Shown: piece after piece, positions 5,994-9,138 of the stretch
Position numbering within the stretch: the first letter of the stretch is position 1
Layout: each line of letters begins with the position of its first letter
Origin: Gammaproteobacteria bacterium
Lineage (GTDB): Bacteria > Pseudomonadota > Gammaproteobacteria > Eutrophobiales > Eutrophobiaceae
NCBI GenBank assembly: GCA_016198885.1
Contig: JACQHV010000108.1
Coordinates: 1-9,138 of the forward strand
Direction of reading: 5' to 3'
Length of the DNA stretch: 9,138 nt
Translations under genes and position numbers: made by a program
Notes under the pieces: model-generated
Seen by the model: only the letters and a program-made list of their open reading frames with translations
What the model was told of the DNA's origin: nothing
The model's database searches: none

Positions 5994-6120
5994 AACCTCG
6001 TCGCTAACCTCGGCCCAACGCGACAGACAACGCAGAGTCGAGGCCAGGGCTAAAATCAAGGCGAGGAGGGTTCGCAGGCGACAAATAGCCAGAATGCTGG
6101 CAAAGAAGTCAGAGTTGTAA
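5989..6120 (+). other. Basic open frame in +1 register after the histone-like gene (possible C-terminal part)
   Basis: Read from 5989 to the TAA at 6118-6120, this frame gives 43 residues, D-K-T-S-S-L-T-S-A-Q-R-D-R-Q-R-R and onward to a tail ending A-R-M-L-A-K-K-S-E-L, with 16 Lys/Arg and only four acidic residues. The frame is open back to 5962 and has no ATG, GTG or TTG before the ATG at 6094, so it cannot start conventionally as a separate gene. The other two plus-strand frames stop soon after 5993. A +1 shift anywhere between 5962 and 5990 would fuse it to the lysine-rich protein, giving about 85 residues. Explanations are an indel in the assembly, a natural frameshift, programmed or transcriptional slippage on the A-run, or chance. 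I cannot decide from the sequence. Confidence 0.45.
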
Positions 6121-6157
6121 ATATCACTGACTGTGACCATTGAACCCGTTAAAATAC

Positions 6158-6185
6158 AAGGCCCCATTGTGATGGGGCCTTTTTT
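6158..6185 (+). terminator. Intrinsic terminator after the histone-like unit
   Basis: AAGGCCCCAT (6158-6167) pairs perfectly with ATGGGGCCTT (6172-6181) around the four-base loop TGTG, followed by an unbroken T run to 6185. This is a textbook Rho-independent terminator. It lies 38 bases after the TAA of the +1 frame at 6120 and well after the stop at 5993, so the transcript includes the whole downstream basic frame. Confidence 0.95.
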
Positions 6186-6192
6186 ATTTACC

Positions 6193-6220
6193 GTGACAAT
6201 AATGATACAGCCCATTTAAT
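6193..6220 (+). promoter_or_regulatory. Possible mrcB promoter
   Basis: GTGACA (6193-6198) and TTTAAT (6215-6220) with a 16-base spacer each match the sigma-70 hexamers at 5 of 6 bases. The position, just after the terminator and about 35 bases before the mrcB ATG, is sensible because the terminator should isolate mrcB from upstream transcription. Confidence 0.4.
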
Positions 6221-6255
6221 CCCGCCGGTTGTTACAGAATCTATTTTCGTAATTC

Positions 6256-8577
6256 ATGCCAACACTATCCAGGCGCACTAAACGTAACCAAAAGCGCACT
6301 AATCGTGTTTTTAATTCAACGGGAATGTGGATGTTTCAGTTGTTTATCATTTTTTTCTTTTGCAGTGCGGCATATGTAATGTGGATGGATCATCGTATAC
6401 GCACAGAATTCGAAGGTAAGCGATGGTCATTGCCTGCACGCGTTTATGCGCGACCCCTGGAATTATATAGTGGCTTGAAGATCAGCCGTCATGCACTCGT
6501 GCAGGAATTACAATCACTTGGTTATCATTCCGTTCAGCACCCGTCCAGACCAGGTGAATACGTATTAACAGGGGAAACACTGGAATTTATAAATCGCACA
6601 TTTGAATTCTGGGACGGGAGGGAGTTGTCCAGAAGGATTCAGCTCAGGTTTGCAGGTGATGCTGTCCAGGATATAGAAGATATTTCCCTTGCGGAGCCTA
6701 TTCCTGTGGTGCGGCTTGATCCCCTGTTGATTGGCAAGATCCATCCTGAACACAAGGAAGATCGTGTCTTAATTTTGTATGAGGATGTTCCACAACTGCT
6801 GGTGGATTCCCTGATTGCAGTCGAAGATCGAAACTATTTCAAACATTTTGGCATTGATCCCGCAGGCATATTACGCGCTGCATGGGTCAATATTCGAACA
6901 GGTAGTATCAAGCAGGGGGGTAGCACAATCACCCAGCAATTGGTCAAGAATTTTTTCCTGAGTGAGGAGAGAACATTCTGGCGAAAATTCAATGAGATGA
7001 TCATGTCCTTATTGCTGGAATGGCATTATTCCAAGTCGGAGATTCTGTCCGCTTATATTAATGAGATATATCTCGGGCAACATGGCGCAATGGGTGTTCA
7101 TGGTTTCGGTACCGCCGCAGAATATTATTTTGCCCGTCCGCTCGGTGAATTAAGAGTTGATCAGATTGCTCTACTGGTGGGTCTGGTCCGCGGCGCATCC
7201 TACTATAACCCGAGAAGTCATCCAGAACGTGCGCTGAAACGGCGCAATCTGGTTATAGAACAGATGCTGGAACTGGGATACCTGGAATCAAGCCAGGCGA
7301 AAAATGCCATGTCAGCACCACTGGATATTGCAGAAAGTCCCGGCTGGAGCAGTGCGAAGTACCCGGCTTACGTGGATTTGGTGCGCAGGCAGTTACTCCA
7401 GGATTATCAAGCCGAGGATTTGCGTACTGAGGGACTGAGAATTTTCACTACATTGGATCCCCATTACCAGAATATCGCTGCAACTGCAGTTGGTGAACAG
7501 TTATCCCGGCTGGAAAAAGCGAGGGGCCTGAAGAAAGACACATTACAGGCCGCCGGTGTGATTACCAGTATAGATACTGGTGAAATTCTGGCGCTGATCG
7601 GTGGTCGTCTTGAGGACATTGCAGGATTTAACCGCGCGCTTGATGCCAGGCGTCCGATTGGTTCATTGATTAAACCGGCTATTTACCTCACGGCCTTGTC
7701 ACAACCGGACAGATATAACGTTCTTTCGGTCCTTGAAGATCAACCTGTCATTCTCAAACAAAAAAATGGGCAAACATGGACTCCAAAAAATTACGACGGT
7801 AAGGCTCATGGTGATGTTTCATTGCATACTGCAATCGCGAATTCCTATAACCTGGCAACTATCAGATTAGGTATGCAACTCGGTATCCCGAGCGTTAAAA
7901 ATACCCTGGTCCAACTGGGTATTGAAAGGAATATTTCGGAGTATCCATCATTATTTCTCGGGGCTCTCGAATTATCACCACTTGAAGTTGCGCAGATGTA
8001 TCAAACCATTGCAGGTAACGGATTTCAGATCCCCTTGAGGACTATTCGTGAAGTTCTGGATAAACGCGGCAGGCCATTGCAGCGCTTTGGTCTGGATATC
8101 AAACAAACTATTGATAGCAGGGCGATATACATAATGAATTTTTTGTTAACTGAAGTGGTCAACAATGGTACAGCAAGGTCACTGGCCGCAAAATTACCTG
8201 CAATGATGCCCCTGGCAGGTAAGACAGGCACAACAGATGAATTGAGAGACAGTTGGTTTGCCGGTTTTGGCGATAATATCCTGGCAATTATCTGGTTAGG
8301 TCGGGATGATAATCAACCGGCCGGATTAACCGGCGCAAGCGGTGCGTTAACAGTGTGGACAGACATCATGCAGGACATAAAACCTCAACCCCTGTCCTTG
8401 CTTCCCCCCAGGGGTGTCGTATGGGTCAAAATACTCAATGGCATGCGTAGTCAAGATAACTGTCCATGGGCAAGTTCCTTTCCCTTTATTGAACCTTATC
8501 TTCCTGAAAATTCAACACCGTGTATAATACCTGATGTCCAGAGTAAACCTCCGGTAAAAAGGCCATGGTCACTCTAA
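6256..8577 (+). CDS. mrcB: Penicillin-binding protein 1B (bifunctional glycosyltransferase/transpeptidase)
   Basis: This 773-residue inner-membrane enzyme polymerises lipid II into glycan strands and cross-links them in the periplasm. A basic cytoplasmic tail (1-23) precedes one membrane segment at about 24-44. A region at about 70-155 fits the UB2H domain that distinguishes PBP1b from PBP1a and receives the LpoB activator in E. coli. The GT51 domain shows E-D-R-N-Y-F at 190-195 (catalytic E190), G-G-S-T-I-T-Q-Q at 221-228 and Y-S-K-S-E-I-L at 258-264 (E262). The transpeptidase has S470-x-x-K473, S530-Y-N532 and K656-T-G-T, so all active-site motifs are intact. The length equals the P. aeruginosa type rather than the longer E. 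coli form. No Shine-Dalgarno precedes the ATG. Its 3' end overlaps the next gene by 13 bases. Confidence 0.97.
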   Translation: MPTLSRRTKRNQKRTNRVFNSTGMWMFQLFIIFFFCSAAYVMWMDHRIRTEFEGKRWSLPARVYARPLELYSGLKISRHALVQELQSLGYHSVQHPSRPGEYVLTGETLEFINRTFEFWDGRELSRRIQLRFAGDAVQDIEDISLAEPIPVVRLDPLLIGKIHPEHKEDRVLILYEDVPQLLVDSLIAVEDRNYFKHFGIDPAGILRAAWVNIRTGSIKQGGSTITQQLVKNFFLSEERTFWRKFNEMIMSLLLEWHYSKSEILSAYINEIYLGQHGAMGVHGFGTAAEYYFARPLGELRVDQIALLVGLVRGASYYNPRSHPERALKRRNLVIEQMLELGYLESSQAKNAMSAPLDIAESPGWSSAKYPAYVDLVRRQLLQDYQAEDLRTEGLRIFTTLDPHYQNIAATAVGEQLSRLEKARGLKKDTLQAAGVITSIDTGEILALIGGRLEDIAGFNRALDARRPIGSLIKPAIYLTALSQPDRYNVLSVLEDQPVILKQKNGQTWTPKNYDGKAHGDVSLHTAIANSYNLATIRLGMQLGIPSVKNTLVQLGIERNISEYPSLFLGALELSPLEVAQMYQTIAGNGFQIPLRTIREVLDKRGRPLQRFGLDIKQTIDSRAIYIMNFLLTEVVNNGTARSLAAKLPAMMPLAGKTGTTDELRDSWFAGFGDNILAIIWLGRDDNQPAGLTGASGALTVWTDIMQDIKPQPLSLLPPRGVVWVKILNGMRSQDNCPWASSFPFIEPYLPENSTPCIIPDVQSKPPVKRPWSL

Positions 8578-9138
8578 AATACAACGCAACAAGGTTTTTC
8601 TGGGTAATCAATGTCCTTATTGCCGGTTGCACAATAACATCACACCAGCCAGCGACTCCTGTGCCGGTGGAAGATCGAACATCACCGGACAAACGATCAG
8701 CGAATGAGATTGATCACACTGTAAAAACTTACCCTGCACCTGCCCCGGAATCAGTGCCGGCACCTGTACCTTTACCTGAGCAGACCGGAGTTGAATCTCA
8801 AGTTCAGCTGCAGGTAGAACAGGTTCCCGGACCTGCTGTGGTGGCCTTGCTTGATGACGCCGATCAGTATGCCGCCTCAGGTAAACGGGATCAGGCAGCG
8901 GCAAGCCTGGAACGTGCATTACGGATTGAACCCAAAAATCCTCTGCTCTGGCATCGCCTCAGTCTGATTCGACTCCAACAAGGCGACTGGGATCAGGCCA
9001 TTGCTCTTGCAACCAAGTCTAATGTTCTGGCAGCAGGAAATAATGCTTTGCAATCGGATAACTGGCTGGTCATTGCAAAGGCAAAAGATGCGGTAGGTGA
9101 TAAAGCGGGTGCTATCAAGGCCACCGAGATGGCGCGCA
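8565..9138 (+). CDS. TPR-repeat lipoprotein downstream of mrcB (partial, 3' end outside window)
   Basis: An open frame from the ATG at 8565, overlapping the end of mrcB, runs without a stop to the window edge (191 codons). Residues 1-22 look like a lipoprotein signal peptide: K5 and R10, a hydrophobic core F-F-W-V-I-N-V-L, and lipobox I-A-G-C with C22. Residues about 25-88 are a low-complexity Pro/Glu/Val/Thr linker. From about 90 the sequence is helical and TPR-like: the first unit contains A-S-G-K-R-D-Q-A-A-A-S-L-E-R-A-L-R-I-E-P and the second W-H-R-L-S-L-I-R-L-Q-Q-G-D-W-D-Q-A-I-A-L-A. A TPR protein next to mrcB is known in Pseudomonas. The overlap suggests co-translation and perhaps a role with PBP1b at the envelope; that role is inference. 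No ribosome site is obvious. Confidence 0.8.
   Translation, partial: MVTLKYNATRFFWVINVLIAGCTITSHQPATPVPVEDRTSPDKRSANEIDHTVKTYPAPAPESVPAPVPLPEQTGVESQVQLQVEQVPGPAVVALLDDADQYAASGKRDQAAASLERALRIEPKNPLLWHRLSLIRLQQGDWDQAIALATKSNVLAAGNNALQSDNWLVIAKAKDAVGDKAGAIKATEMAR

Noticed and set aside
5838..6215. A 125-codon minus-strand frame encoding a hydrophobic, Phe/Leu/Cys-rich protein opposite the histone-like gene.
   Set aside because: Its hydrophobicity is the expected antisense reading of Lys/Arg codons, it reads straight through the terminator hairpin, and it has no convincing ribosome site or promoter.
8486..8919. Minus-strand frames opposite the TPR lipoprotein gene.
   Set aside because: The plus-strand frame has a lipobox, linker and TPR-like pattern, while the minus frames show only Pro/Gln/Val composition from antisense reading.

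Overview
The window looks like ordinary chromosomal housekeeping DNA from a gammaproteobacterium. The evidence is the contiguous surE-pcm-nlpD-rpoS cluster, an RpoS rather than only an RpoD-type sigma factor, and a full-length class A penicillin-binding protein of the PBP1b type. The genus cannot be named from the sequence. Base composition looks moderate (not calculated), with AT-rich intergenic DNA around 5640-5860. No transposase, integrase, phage gene, CRISPR array, tRNA or rRNA was recognised.

Layout. Positions 1-1080 hold the 3' end of argD and complete argF (arginine biosynthesis). Positions 1081-1193 hold two oppositely oriented runs of 7-base repeats that could fold on each other; the second run stops four bases before surE. 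Positions 1194-4517 hold surE, pcm, nlpD and rpoS on the plus strand, tightly packed: stationary-phase nucleotidase, protein repair, cell-division amidase activator and general stress sigma factor. A small Mth938-like (DUF498) gene runs on the minus strand and ends 10 bases from rpoS. It is divergent from adk (adenylate kinase), whose best start is a TTG behind a strong Shine-Dalgarno. Positions 5636-6255 hold a small, self-contained transcription unit: a TATAAT-type promoter, a strong ribosome site, a 43-residue extremely lysine-rich histone-H1-like protein, an open basic reading frame in the +1 frame directly after it, and a strong intrinsic terminator. Then come mrcB (PBP1b) and, overlapping its end by 13 bases, a TPR lipoprotein cut off by the window edge.

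How the parts fit. The central cluster couples stationary-phase survival, protein repair and envelope division to the sigma factor that controls stationary phase; mrcB and nlpD both act on peptidoglycan. The two places that standard gene calls do not explain are the heptad repeat hairpin ahead of surE and the out-of-frame basic tail after the histone-like gene. I see no convincing new multi-gene system here.
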